From the NCBI RefSeq assembly GCF_038066715.1, contig NZ_JBBUKT010000019.1, forward strand, positions 1-64,000: 64,000 bases of DNA, given 5' to 3'. Shown here piece after piece: positions 1-8,011 of this stretch (position 1 is the first letter of the stretch; each line of letters starts with the position of its first letter). The notes under the pieces are model-generated. The model was not told the DNA's origin, searched no databases, and worked only from the letters and a program-made list of their open reading frames with translations. Source of the DNA: Luteolibacter sp. Y139. Its GTDB lineage: Bacteria; Verrucomicrobiota; Verrucomicrobiia; Verrucomicrobiales; Akkermansiaceae. The position numbers and the translations under genes were made by a program.

Positions 1-408
1 CTTGTCCTTGCCGCCGGAGAGCACCAGCTCTTCCTTCTTCTTCTCCTTGTCCTTGTCGGGGCAGTCATCCTTGTCCTTGTCCTTGCCGCCGGAGATCACG
101 AGCTCCTCCTTCTTCTTCTCCTTGTCCTTGTCGGGGCAGTCGTCCTTGTCCTTGCCACCGGAGATCACGAGACCCTCCTTCTCCTTCTTCTTGTCCTTAT
201 CCTTGTCGGGGCAATCGTCCTTGTCCTTGTCCTTCTCACCGGAGATGACAATGCCACCGGTCACGGCGAGTTCTTCCTTCTTCTCCTTGTCCTTGCCTGG
301 GCAATCATCCTTTTCCTTGTCCTTGCCGGCAATCGTGGCGGCGGAGGCGAGACCGGCGGAAAAAACTCCGGCGAGGGCAGCGGCCACAAGGGCGTTCGAG
401 GCTTTCAT
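1..408 (-). CDS. Secreted Lys/Asp-rich repeat protein (C-terminus beyond window)
   Basis: I do not recognise a named family. The frame opens with ATG at 408 and stays open to base 1, so the C-terminus is missing. Residues 1-24 look like a signal peptide (MKASNALVAAALAGVF, then small residues ending near SASA). After it come four tandem copies of a roughly 25-residue unit. Each unit has one Cys in a DDCPDKDK-type segment, a KEKKKEE stretch, a short hydrophobic LVIS patch and GGKDKDK. The alternating Asp positions resemble calcium loops of the DxDxDxxxD type, as in thrombospondin type 3 repeats, but with Lys between the acids; metal binding is inference. The leader just before the ATG is A/C-rich and has no purine-rich ribosome site. 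The opposite strand is also open, which is an artefact of the repeat. Confidence 0.75.
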   Translation of the reverse strand, partial: MKASNALVAAALAGVFSAGLASAATIAGKDKEKDDCPGKDKEKKEELAVTGGIVISGEKDKDKDDCPDKDKDKKKEKEGLVISGGKDKDDCPDKDKEKKKEELVISGGKDKDKDDCPDKDKEKKKEELVLSGGKDK

Positions 409-447
409 CTGGGTTGGTTGGTTTGGTGTGGTTTTGCAGCGGATTTC

Positions 448-463
448 GGGACGCGCGCGTCCC
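448..463. repeat. Perfect 16-bp palindrome in divergent intergenic region
   Basis: GGGACGCGCGCGTCCC is its own reverse complement. It lies 40 bases upstream of the repeat-protein start at 408 and about 130 bases before the GNAT start at 593, so it could be an operator for either gene. Its function is not shown by the sequence. Confidence 0.4.
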
Positions 464-592
464 AGCGCCAGACGGTAAGATTCCCTGCCCTCCGGATTAT
501 TCCAGAGATTTTCGTGTCCCGATGCTGACGAATTCGTTCCGCAGAGAAAAGGCTTCGCCTCCCGCCATCCACTGCGCCAGCTTCGCACCATC

Positions 593-1498
593 ATGGTCGT
601 GCGCCCTTTAAACCCCGGCGAGGTGGATGCTGTTGCAGAGCTGATCCACCGCTCCACCAATGAATGGTACAAAAAATCCCTCGGACGCGAAATTTTCAGC
701 GGCCGGCCCCGCGATTGCCGGATTTTCCCCGAGACCTACGAGTCCCTCGACCCCGGCTGCGGCCTGGTCGTCGAGCTGGAGGGAAAACTCGCCGGCGTCT
801 GCTTCTACCACCCGCGCGAAACCCACGTCGGCCTCGGAATCATGGCCGTCGCCCCGGAATTCTCCCGGCAAGGGATCGCCCACATGCTCTTGGCAAAGGT
901 CATCATCGAGGCCGGCAAGCTGCCGATCCGCCTGATCTCCAGCGCCATGAACCTCGACTCCTACTCCCTCTACACACGGGCGGGATTCGGTCCGGTCATG
1001 GTCTATCAGGACATGCACCTCCCCACCGACGCCCCGCTGCCGCCGCTGACCGCTACCAGCGGCACCGTCCGGGTCGCGACCACCGCCGATCTCTTCCCGA
1101 TGGTGGACCTGGAGGAAAACCTCTCCGGCATCCGCCGCGCCAAGGACCTCGCCCATTTCATCCAGAATCAGGGCGGCCACTGGCACACCATGGTCCATCG
1201 CGACACCTCGGGGAAAATCGATGGCTGGCTCGCCTCCGTCGATCACGCCGGCTGCCGCATGATCGGCCCCGGCGTCATGGCAGATGACATGGTCGCCCTC
1301 GCCCTGCTCCACGCCCAGCTCGCCGTCCCGCGCGGCGGCTACCCCATCTTCCTAGTGCCGACCCACGAGTCCGACATGATCGCCGAACTCTACCGCTGGG
1401 GCGCCCGGAACCTGGAACTCCACTTCACCCAAGTCCGCGGACCCTACTCGCAACCCGCAGGCCTGGTCATGCCCAGCTTCCTGCCGGAGAGCAGCTAA
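593..1498 (+). CDS. GNAT family N-acetyltransferase
   Basis: 301 residues. The N-terminal half (about 1-145) is a GNAT fold that transfers an acyl group from acyl-CoA to an amine. The acetyl-CoA loop is visible as VAPEFSRQGIAHMLL near residues 87-101, matching the R/Q-x-x-G-x-A pattern, followed by a SLYTRAGF segment typical of the family's last strands. The C-terminal half (about 155-295) looks like a second, more degenerate GNAT-like domain, so this may be a tandem-domain protein. The substrate cannot be told. The start is the ATG at 593. The stop overlaps the stop of the convergent gene at 1495 by 4 bases, so there is no room for a terminator between the two genes. Confidence 0.8.
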   Translation: MVVRPLNPGEVDAVAELIHRSTNEWYKKSLGREIFSGRPRDCRIFPETYESLDPGCGLVVELEGKLAGVCFYHPRETHVGLGIMAVAPEFSRQGIAHMLLAKVIIEAGKLPIRLISSAMNLDSYSLYTRAGFGPVMVYQDMHLPTDAPLPPLTATSGTVRVATTADLFPMVDLEENLSGIRRAKDLAHFIQNQGGHWHTMVHRDTSGKIDGWLASVDHAGCRMIGPGVMADDMVALALLHAQLAVPRGGYPIFLVPTHESDMIAELYRWGARNLELHFTQVRGPYSQPAGLVMPSFLPESS

Positions 1499-1902
1499 CG
1501 ACTGGCTGCGAGACCTTCGCGCCAAGCGATGAAGCGCTTGAAATCGGAGCACTTCGTCGTCCAGCGATAGAAGAGACTTCCCGAAGCGATTGACTCGAGA
1601 GGCCTAGGCTGACGTCGGCCTCTCTTGGGAAAAAACGGCGGGACCAATTCAATCCGGTTCTCGAAAACCTCGAAGAACGCCTTTCTCCAAGTAACGACTG
1701 CCCCCACGAGGAAGAAAGCTCCGGAAGGAAACAAAACCCAGGGAGGCAAAAATACGACCGCCCTGACCGCCTCCACCATCATCACGGACCCTGTGCAGAT
1801 TAGGCCCAAGGAGTAGCGGAGACTGTAGCGCACCTGCATCACCGCCGCGCCGGCCACATTCGCGACCGGTTCACTGCACTGGGGCGGTTGGTAAGGGTTC
1901 AA
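1495..1902 (-). CDS. Small two-helix membrane protein, paralog 1 (NPYQPP family)
   Basis: About 135 residues from a TTG start at 1902, chosen because the N-terminus then reads MNPYQPPQCSEP, identical in its first twelve residues to the neighbouring paralog at 1965-2390, and because the bases just before the TTG are shared by both genes. The protein has two hydrophobic stretches (about residues 30-50 and 55-75), then a basic cytoplasmic-looking tail ending RFIAWREGL, also shared with the paralog. No function is recognised. An N-terminal NPYQPP motif followed by two helices is common in small uncharacterised proteins of Planctomycetes and Verrucomicrobiota. It converges on the GNAT gene. Confidence 0.65.
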   Translation of the reverse strand: MNPYQPPQCSEPVANVAGAAVMQVRYSLRYSLGLICTGSVMMVEAVRAVVFLPPWVLFPSGAFFLVGAVVTWRKAFFEVFENRIELVPPFFPKRGRRQPRPLESIASGSLFYRWTTKCSDFKRFIAWREGLAASR

Positions 1903-1964
1903 TGCACCGACTTCATCGCATTGCCGCGCCGGTGGCAATCTCCTTGAGGTTCAAGAACCAGACC

Positions 1965-2390
1965 TCACCGAATCAATCCCTCGCGCCAAGCCACGAACCG
2001 GTTGATATCTTCACGCCTCGCCACCAGCCGGTGGAGAAGAATCGCAAGCTTACCCATGGACGTGAGCGGCTTGGCACGCCGCCATCTGGGGAAGACGGGC
2101 GAGAGGAACTCGAGCCTGTCCTCGAACACTTCGAGATACACCTTCTTCCGGCAGATCACCGCCAACGCGAAGTGAGCGACGCCAGCAACGACAAGCAAGA
2201 GGGTGACAGGCTTCATGAACACGGTGGTCGATTTCGCAAGCCCATCCATCACGACCGCCAAAGCCACCGAGACAAGGCCTGAGAAAACGAACAGCAGCGA
2301 GTACTGCAGCCCATACCTCACCTGCATCACGGGCACCTCACCGGCGACCGCAGCCGGTTCACTACACTGCGGCGGCTGGTAGGGATTCAA
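1965..2390 (-). CDS. Small two-helix membrane protein, paralog 2 (NPYQPP family)
   Basis: 141 residues from a TTG start at 2390; a GGAG-like purine run lies about 8 bases upstream of it. The N-terminus reads MNPYQPPQCSEP. Two predicted transmembrane helices follow at about residues 28-50 and 58-78, then KKVYLEVFEDRLEFLSP and a basic tail ending RFVAWREGLIR. The match to the downstream paralog covers the whole length, so this is a tandem duplication with considerable divergence in the helices. I infer a membrane-embedded accessory protein; no enzyme motif is visible. Confidence 0.68.
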   Translation of the reverse strand: MNPYQPPQCSEPAAVAGEVPVMQVRYGLQYSLLFVFSGLVSVALAVVMDGLAKSTTVFMKPVTLLLVVAGVAHFALAVICRKKVYLEVFEDRLEFLSPVFPRWRRAKPLTSMGKLAILLHRLVARREDINRFVAWREGLIR

Positions 2391-2463
2391 TGCACCGACT
2401 CCATCTCATCGACGGATGGATGGCAATCTTCCGCTGGTGCTCGGCCTCCCTAACAGAAGGCCA

Positions 2464-3726
2464 TCACTTGAACAGATCCGCCCCCATCTTCTCGTCCCTG
2501 TCGGCCGGGAAGACCGGCACGTTGTTCCACTCGAATTCCCAGTTCGGGAACTCTTTCACCACGCGCGTCTTCGTCTTCTCGCTGATCGGCTCGGTCGTGA
2601 AGAGCGGCAGGATCTTCGCGCCATTGGACATCGTGCGGTAAGTGCCGCCCTTCTCCTCCACCATCAGCACGAAGCCCACCTTGCCACCCGGCCGCTCGCC
2701 GATGGCGATGTCCAGCTCGACCTTCTCGCCCTTCTTGAACTTGACCCAATCACCGGTGACCAGCGGGCAACCTGTTAGAGGAGTGCCGCCGGAGGATTCC
2801 ACCGGTTCATCCGGCTTCCAGCGTCCCATCACCGCTTCGCGAATGTCCGGCCAGCCATTGATCATGCGCGGCCTCCCTTTGACGAAGACGCTGATGTAGT
2901 CATCCCCCACCCCGAGGAAGCGGATGGTGATGTCGCGGTCCGATACCACATTGCCGTGGTAGTGGATCAGCCAGCCCGACGGCTTCACCTTGTCCGCCAC
3001 GTTGAAGTACTTCGGCGCGGCATCGGCATCGGTGAGCGAGCTCGCGATCTGGCTGAGATAGAGCGGATCCGGAGCCTCGAAGTACTTCTTGAAAGCCGTC
3101 GGACGGAAATCCGAATTCTGGATATCATTCACCCGCTCCGTGTAGTGATCCCGGTTTGCGGTGTCGTAGTCCTTCACCGGCTTGCCCTGGCGGGTCTGCT
3201 TGAAATCGTAAAAGCGTCCGGGCAAGGCGCCGGCCACCTGCTGCTTGCTGCCGAAGGGCGAGGTATCCACGAAGCCCTTCCCCACGCCCGGCCCGGAGCC
3301 CGGACCCGTTCCGGTGCCCATGCCAGTCCCGATCCCACCGCCCTTGCCTCCACCCGAGCCGCCGCCTTCACCCGAGCTGACATTGGCCGAGGGCATGCCC
3401 ACGTCCATCACCTCGGTCGACGAATCGGGCAGCACGAAATTGCTGGTCGCACCGGCCACGGTGATCCGCCGCGACGTCGCAGGAGCCATTGCACGCGCCT
3501 TCGTCTGGACCTTTGATGGAGCCGCTCCCTTGTTACCCCCGCCGCCGCCCCCAGGCAGGAAGTCGGGCACCTCTTCCTTCGGAGCATCGATCCATTTGTA
3601 GAAATAGAAGATCGCAAGCAGGATGAAGATCCCGTGGACCAGCAGCGAGATGGAAAAGGCACCCCAGCCAAAACGCCTCTGCTTTTTGGCCGGCTCTGAC
3701 GGGGAGGAGGAATTGTCGTCGTACAT
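2464..3726 (-). CDS. Membrane-anchored protein with Gly-rich linker and PA14-like C-terminal domain, paralog A
   Basis: 420 residues. A basic cytoplasmic N-terminus (about 1-22) precedes one transmembrane helix (about 24-42, containing LLVHGIFILLAIFYFY), a topology like TonB or ExbD. A low-complexity linker follows: six glycines near residue 60, then a Gly/Ser/Thr-rich tract at about 118-150. The C-terminal domain (about 165-420) contains WLIHYHGNVVSDRDITIRF and GDDYISVFVKGR, reminiscent of PA14/fibro-slime domains, where an aspartate pair helps shape a sugar or calcium site; this is a weak resemblance. It is most likely extracytoplasmic and possibly involved in envelope or ligand binding. 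A paralog of identical length lies immediately upstream at 3905-5167. Confidence 0.72.
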   Translation of the reverse strand: MYDDNSSSPSEPAKKQRRFGWGAFSISLLVHGIFILLAIFYFYKWIDAPKEEVPDFLPGGGGGGNKGAAPSKVQTKARAMAPATSRRITVAGATSNFVLPDSSTEVMDVGMPSANVSSGEGGGSGGGKGGGIGTGMGTGTGPGSGPGVGKGFVDTSPFGSKQQVAGALPGRFYDFKQTRQGKPVKDYDTANRDHYTERVNDIQNSDFRPTAFKKYFEAPDPLYLSQIASSLTDADAAPKYFNVADKVKPSGWLIHYHGNVVSDRDITIRFLGVGDDYISVFVKGRPRMINGWPDIREAVMGRWKPDEPVESSGGTPLTGCPLVTGDWVKFKKGEKVELDIAIGERPGGKVGFVLMVEEKGGTYRTMSNGAKILPLFTTEPISEKTKTRVVKEFPNWEFEWNNVPVFPADRDEKMGADLFK

Positions 3727-3763
3727 GATGGCATGGCGGACTGCCTCCGCCGTTCGCCATCAT
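3725..3763 (-). promoter_or_regulatory. Hairpin spanning the start codon of paralog A
   Basis: GGCGGA (3735-3740) pairs with TCCGCC (3746-3751), and outer arms ATGATGGC/GCCATCAT extend the stem over the ATG at 3726. A GGAGG run lies inside the stem, 17 bases before this ATG but only 9 bases before an out-of-frame ATG. The same core is present at the other paralog, which suggests either a shared translational control or simply that the duplication included the leader. Confidence 0.4.
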
Positions 3764-3904
3764 GAACGCACCACTCGATCCCTTCTTGGAACAAATGGCA
3801 CCGAATCGCAAACTTCGATCAGATAAAATGGATTTGATACTTCAAACCACACTCTAACGATTCTTATCACAGCTCACCGGACAGTTGCCCCGGAGAGTCG
3901 CGGG

Positions 3905-5167
3905 TTACTTGAAAAGATCCGCACCCAACTTCCCGTCCTTCGCCACCGGGAAAACCGGCACCTTCTCCCACTCGAATTCCCAATTCGGGAAACCCTTCTT
4001 CACGCGCTCACGGGTCTGATCGCTGATCGGCTCCGTGGTGAAAAGCGGCAGCACCTTCTGGCCATTGGGCATGGTGCGGTATTGCACATCCTTCTCTTCC
4101 ACCATCAGCACGAAGCCGACCTTGCCGCCCGGGCACTCGCCGATGCCGATGTCGAATTCGGCCTTCTCACCCTTCTTCAGCTTCACCCATTCGCCCCTCG
4201 TCAGCGGTCCTCCCGGCAATGGCGTTGGAGCGGATTCGTCGATCGTCTCCGCGGGCTCCCACTTGCCGACGAGATGCGGACGCACGCCCGGCCACGCCGC
4301 GATGAGCTTGCAGCGGCCCTTCACGAAGGCCCCCAGATAGTCGTCACCCGTGCCGACGAAACGGAAGGTCACATCGCGGTCGCAGATGACTTCGCCGTGG
4401 TAGTGGACCAGCCAGCCCGACGGCTTCACCTTGTCCGCCACATTGAAGAACTTCGGCCCCGCGTCCGCATCGGAAAGCGGGATCGCGATCTGCGTGAGAT
4501 AGAGCGTGTCCGGAGCCTCGAAGAACTTCCGGAAAGCAGTCGGCCGGTAGTTGTGATCCTGGATGTCCATGACGCGGCTGCCGAAGTCCTCGTAGCGCGT
4601 CACCACGTAGTCTTCCACCGGCTTGCCTTGGCGGGTCTGCTTGAAATCGTAGAACCGCCCCGGCATCGCACCCGCCACCTCCTGCTTGCTGCCGAAGGGT
4701 GACGTATCGACAAAGCCCCGTCCCGTCCCCGGACCGGAACCCGGACCCGTGCCCGTTCCCATGCCAGTCCCGATCCCGCCGCCCTTGCCACCACCGGATC
4801 CGCCGCCTTCACCCGAGCTGACATTGGCCGAGGGCATCCCCATGTCCATCACCTCGGTCGAGGAGTCAGGCAGCACGAAATTGCTGGTCGCACCGGCCAC
4901 GGTGATCCGCCGCGACGTCGCGGGAGCCATGGCACGGGCCTTCGTCTGCACCTTCGAGGGAGCCGATCCCTTGTTTCCGCCGCCGCCACCACCCGGCAGG
5001 AAGTCCGGCACCTCTTCCTTCGGAGCATCGATCCACTTGTAGAAGTAGAAGATCGCCAGCAGGATGAAGATGCCGTGGACCAGCATCGAGATGGAAAAAG
5101 CACCCCAGCCGAACCGGCTCTGTTTCTTGGGAGGTTCGGACTGGGTCGTGAAATTGTCGTCGTACAT
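3905..5167 (-). CDS. Membrane-anchored protein with Gly-rich linker and PA14-like C-terminal domain, paralog B
   Basis: 420 residues, the same length and layout as the gene at 2464-3726: a basic N-terminus, one helix at about 24-42 (SMLVHGIFILLAIFYFYKW), a six-glycine run, a nearly identical Gly/Ser/Thr-rich linker and a C-terminal domain with WLVHYHGEVICDRDVTFRF and GDDYLGAFVKGR. The N-terminal 160 residues are almost identical between copies while the C-terminal domain has diverged, consistent with duplication followed by specialisation of the ligand-facing part or by gene conversion at the 5' end. The 177-bp gap between copies is non-coding. Function is unknown. Confidence 0.72.
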   Translation of the reverse strand: MYDDNFTTQSEPPKKQSRFGWGAFSISMLVHGIFILLAIFYFYKWIDAPKEEVPDFLPGGGGGGNKGSAPSKVQTKARAMAPATSRRITVAGATSNFVLPDSSTEVMDMGMPSANVSSGEGGGSGGGKGGGIGTGMGTGTGPGSGPGTGRGFVDTSPFGSKQEVAGAMPGRFYDFKQTRQGKPVEDYVVTRYEDFGSRVMDIQDHNYRPTAFRKFFEAPDTLYLTQIAIPLSDADAGPKFFNVADKVKPSGWLVHYHGEVICDRDVTFRFVGTGDDYLGAFVKGRCKLIAAWPGVRPHLVGKWEPAETIDESAPTPLPGGPLTRGEWVKLKKGEKAEFDIGIGECPGGKVGFVLMVEEKDVQYRTMPNGQKVLPLFTTEPISDQTRERVKKGFPNWEFEWEKVPVFPVAKDGKLGADLFK

Positions 5168-5203
5168 GATGGCATGGCGGACTGCCTCCGCCGTTCACCA
5201 TCA
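5166..5203 (-). promoter_or_regulatory. Hairpin spanning the start codon of paralog B
   Basis: The inner stem GGCGGA (5176-5181)/TCCGCC (5187-5192) is identical to that of paralog A. The outer arms are slightly weaker (TGATGG/CCATCA) and again cover the start at 5167. Confidence 0.38.
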
Positions 5204-5244
5204 GGAACGCACCAGCCTGTGTTTTCTTTGAAACACGTTTGGTT

Positions 5245-6213
5245 TTACGCACACAGCGGCGCGCACAGCCTCATGATCGCCGGATCGATCTGATACTTCG
5301 AGTCGACCACCGTGTGGATCGGCAGGTTGCCGAAGGTGCCGTCACGATAGACCATGATCGAATTCGTCTGGCCCGCGTGCAGCGAATCCACCGCCGCCAC
5401 CGCGAACTTGTACGCCATGATGCGGTCATGCACCGTCGGCGAGCCGCCGCGCTGCACGTGGCCCAGCACCGTCAGCCGCGCCTCCATACCGATCGCGTCG
5501 TTGATGTAGCGCGTCGTGTACTCGGCCATCTTGGTGCCTTCCGCCACGATCGCGATGATGTGGTCGCGCCCCTCGTGCTTGATCTCGTGCTTCAGCTTCG
5601 CGCCGATCTTTTCGAGGTCATAGGGAATCTCGGTCGTCAGGCAGAGTTCCGCCCCGCAGGCCAGCGCGCTGACCATGGCGAGATAGCCGCAGTGGCGGCC
5701 CATCACCTCGATCACGAAGGCACGGGAGAAAGACGTCGCGGTATCGCGAATCGAGTCCACCGATTGGCGGATCATGTTCAGCGCCGTATCCACCCCGAGG
5801 CAGTAGTCGGTGCCCGCGATGTCATTGTCGATCGTCGCCGGGATCCCGGCGAAGGGCACGCCGAAGTCGCTGTAGAATTGATTCAGCGCGCGGAACGAGC
5901 CGTCGCCGCCGATCACGACCAGCTTCTTAATGCCACGCTTCTGCAGGTTCTCGTAGGCCTTGCGGCGGAACTCGATGTCAAAGAAGCGCGTCGACCGCGA
6001 CGAGCGCAGGAAGGTGCCCCCGCGGTGAAGGATGCCCGAGAGCAATTGGGGAGTCGATTCGACGATCTTGTCGTCGATCAGTCCGCGCAGGCCGTCATAG
6101 ACCAGCCACGGCTTGTAGCCGCACATCGCCGCGTAGTCGGCGGCACATTTCACGGCGGGGTTCATACCGGCGGAATCGCCGCCGGAGGTAAAAATCGCTA
6201 GGCCTTCACTCAT
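5245..6213 (-). CDS. pfkA: 6-phosphofructokinase
   Basis: 322 residues, the normal length for a bacterial PfkA. It phosphorylates fructose 6-phosphate to the 1,6-bisphosphate in cytoplasmic glycolysis. The nucleotide loop is TSGGDSAGMN (about 9-18). The phosphate-donor motif is GGDGS; glycine in the fourth position favours ATP over pyrophosphate, where aspartate is usual. The catalytic loop is PATIDND, with alanine where E. coli PfkA has glycine and PPi-dependent enzymes have lysine. The substrate motif MGRHCGYLA and the GHVQRGGSPT block are intact. The gene stands alone on the minus strand, with the membrane-protein pair downstream. ATP dependence is inferred from the two positions above. 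Confidence 0.92.
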   Translation of the reverse strand: MSEGLAIFTSGGDSAGMNPAVKCAADYAAMCGYKPWLVYDGLRGLIDDKIVESTPQLLSGILHRGGTFLRSSRSTRFFDIEFRRKAYENLQKRGIKKLVVIGGDGSFRALNQFYSDFGVPFAGIPATIDNDIAGTDYCLGVDTALNMIRQSVDSIRDTATSFSRAFVIEVMGRHCGYLAMVSALACGAELCLTTEIPYDLEKIGAKLKHEIKHEGRDHIIAIVAEGTKMAEYTTRYINDAIGMEARLTVLGHVQRGGSPTVHDRIMAYKFAVAAVDSLHAGQTNSIMVYRDGTFGNLPIHTVVDSKYQIDPAIMRLCAPLCA

Positions 6214-6447
6214 CGGGGTGCGGGCGGAGAGAAAGGGACCGCCCGGGGCGTGGCAAGCACGGGTTATGCCCGGCCCACCATGCAGCTTGCACCTCCCGCG
6301 CGCCGGACCGGCGCAGGATGCACCATCGGCAGGCCGGAATATCCACCGCCCGCCCGGCCACTTTCACTGAAAATCAATTCCTTGCAGCAGAACCGGGGGC
6401 TTGGCCGGCATCCTGCGATACACATTCTCAACCAAACGTAGGACGCC

Positions 6448-6618
6448 ATGCTTCACTGGACCATCACCTTTCTGATTCTGGCCTTGGTCGCCGGACTTCT
6501 TGGATTCACGGGCTTGGCAGGCGCCTCCTACCAGATCGCACAGATTCTCTTCGTCGTCTTCCTCGTTCTGCTCGTGGTCTCGTTCCTCAAGGGCGGACTC
6601 AAGGGAAGCCCTCGATAA
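6448..6618 (+). CDS. DUF1328-like small membrane protein (YtjA type)
   Basis: 56 residues, read directly: [20 protein letters not shown] opens the protein, then [11 protein letters not shown], a second helix [12 protein letters not shown] and a short basic tail KGGLKGSPR. Two helices joined by a Gly/Ala-rich turn, with the LHW start and the FTGLAGAS loop, fit the DUF1328/YtjA family of inner-membrane peptides, often seen in stress-linked settings. TAGGA just upstream of the ATG is a plausible ribosome site. It is divergent from pfkA. The biochemical role of the family is not known. Confidence 0.8.
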   Translation: MLHWTITFLILALVAGLLGFTGLAGASYQIAQILFVVFLVLLVVSFLKGGLKGSPR

Positions 6619-6837
6619 CCAAAAATTTTCACCCCCGCCGGATGACGAACAAACGTATGATCATAAATGCCTTGGGGGACATCCAGACCCTCCGGCAGAT
6701 GGCTCATACAAAGAAATCTCCGGCAAAAATGACGACCTACGACGTTGGATTGGTAGGGGCAGTCGCCGATCAAACCGGCAGCACCACCCCCTAGCGAAGG
6801 TCGACTACGAAAGATTTGCTGCAGTTAACGCTGTAGC

Positions 6838-6879
6838 GGGGCGGGCGCTCGGGGAGGGGTGCCCGCCCCAACTTTTTTT
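6838..6879 (+). terminator. Intrinsic terminator or attenuator upstream of the LpxR-like gene
   Basis: GGGGCGGGC (6838-6846) pairs with GCCCGCCCC (6861-6869), nine GC-rich pairs, followed by AAC and seven T. It may end the transcript of the DUF1328 gene, but the T-run stops only four bases before the ATG at 6884, which makes attenuation possible. Confidence 0.7.
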
Positions 6880-6883
6880 CTGG

Positions 6884-7975
6884 ATGAAGCAAAGAAGCCG
6901 GACCCTTCCGATGAGCAGCGCCATCACGCTGCTGGCCCTCTCCTTCTCCACCGTCGCCCACGCCGACCGCAAGAGTCCCCTGCCCGACTGGGGCGAAGGC
7001 TACCTGACCTTCTATTTGGACAATGACCTCTTCGCCCACACCGACCGCGACTACACGAATGGCGCCCGCCTCTCGTGGATCTCGGACGACCGGGAAATCA
7101 AGGACCTCGGCTCCGTCCAGCGCCTGCTGAGATCGTTCTCGGGCGATGAAGACAGCTTCCAGCTCTTCCAGAAGCTCACCGGCTTCAAGGACTTCGAGAA
7201 GGTCCGCTACAACTACGGCTTCTCCCTCACCCAGCTCATGTACACCCCGGAACAGGCCGCACCCTACGTGCAGCCGCCAGGGGAACGCCGCTACGCCGGC
7301 TGGGCCGCCCTCGGCTTCTCCCTTCATGCCAAGGACGAGAACGTCCTGAACTCGGTGGAACTGCTGCTCGGCACCACCGGCTCGAATTCGCTGGCGGAGA
7401 ATGCCCAGGACTTCATCCACAGCATCCGCGGCTTCGATAAGTTCAATGGCTGGGACTACCAGATCCCCAACGAGATCACCGCCGACCTCAGCTTCGTCCA
7501 AAAGCGCCGCTCGAACCTGCTCAGGGACGACCAGGGAGTATTCCAAATGGACGGCCTCACCGAGTGGGGCGGACGCCTCGGCACCTTCCGCACCGCCGCC
7601 CACGTCGGCACCTTCTTCCGCGCCGGCTATCATCTGCCGCCGGACTTTTCCGATCCCCGGCTCTCGGAAACCGCCTACTCGAACCTCTATTTCCGCGGTG
7701 CCGACGACTACCCCGGCCACTGGTCCATCTATGCGCTCTTCGGCGGCACCGCCCGGGCGATCGCCTACGATGCCACGCTCGATGGGCCCATGTTTCATGA
7801 CTTCGACACCGGCAGCACCCGCGAGCCCTTCGTGGCGGAGGTCTTCTGCGGCGCTGGCATCCGCTACCGGCAGGCGGAGCTGAGCTACGTTCACACGTGG
7901 CGCACGCAGGAATACGAGCAGCAGCGCGAACAGTTCGCGAGCTTCGGCTCCGTGGCGGTGCGCGTGCGATTCTGA
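6884..7975 (+). CDS. LpxR-like outer-membrane lipid A deacylase (DUF2219 family)
   Basis: 363 residues from the ATG at 6884. The reading frame is open much further upstream, but the signal peptide (ITLLALSFSTVAHA, cleavage near residue 27) fixes the N-terminus here or at the ATG at 6911. Salmonella LpxR, a 12-strand outer-membrane barrel that removes the 3'-acyloxyacyl group from lipid A, uses Asn, Asp, Thr and His. The equivalents here are N47 and D48 in YLDNDLF, T58 in DYTNG, and H179 in AQDFIHSIRG, followed by the family GWDYQI motif, so it looks active. The C-terminus ends in an aromatic F, as usual for a barrel. Substrate identity in this phylum is inferred. A terminator hairpin directly precedes it. 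Confidence 0.82.
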   Translation: MKQRSRTLPMSSAITLLALSFSTVAHADRKSPLPDWGEGYLTFYLDNDLFAHTDRDYTNGARLSWISDDREIKDLGSVQRLLRSFSGDEDSFQLFQKLTGFKDFEKVRYNYGFSLTQLMYTPEQAAPYVQPPGERRYAGWAALGFSLHAKDENVLNSVELLLGTTGSNSLAENAQDFIHSIRGFDKFNGWDYQIPNEITADLSFVQKRRSNLLRDDQGVFQMDGLTEWGGRLGTFRTAAHVGTFFRAGYHLPPDFSDPRLSETAYSNLYFRGADDYPGHWSIYALFGGTARAIAYDATLDGPMFHDFDTGSTREPFVAEVFCGAGIRYRQAELSYVHTWRTQEYEQQREQFASFGSVAVRVRF

Positions 7976-8011
7976 ATTGTCCCGCCAGAGTCATGCGTCC
8001 ATCTTCCCCGC

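Noticed and set aside
2-478. Ser/Leu-rich plus-strand frame at the left edge
   Set aside because: It is the complement of the Lys/Asp repeats. The minus strand gives a signal peptide and a sensible repeat unit.
6642-6794. Possible 50-residue gene starting MTNKRMIINAL
   Set aside because: No ribosome site, no homology recognised, no membrane or signal feature; it lies between the DUF1328 gene and a terminator and is more likely untranslated.
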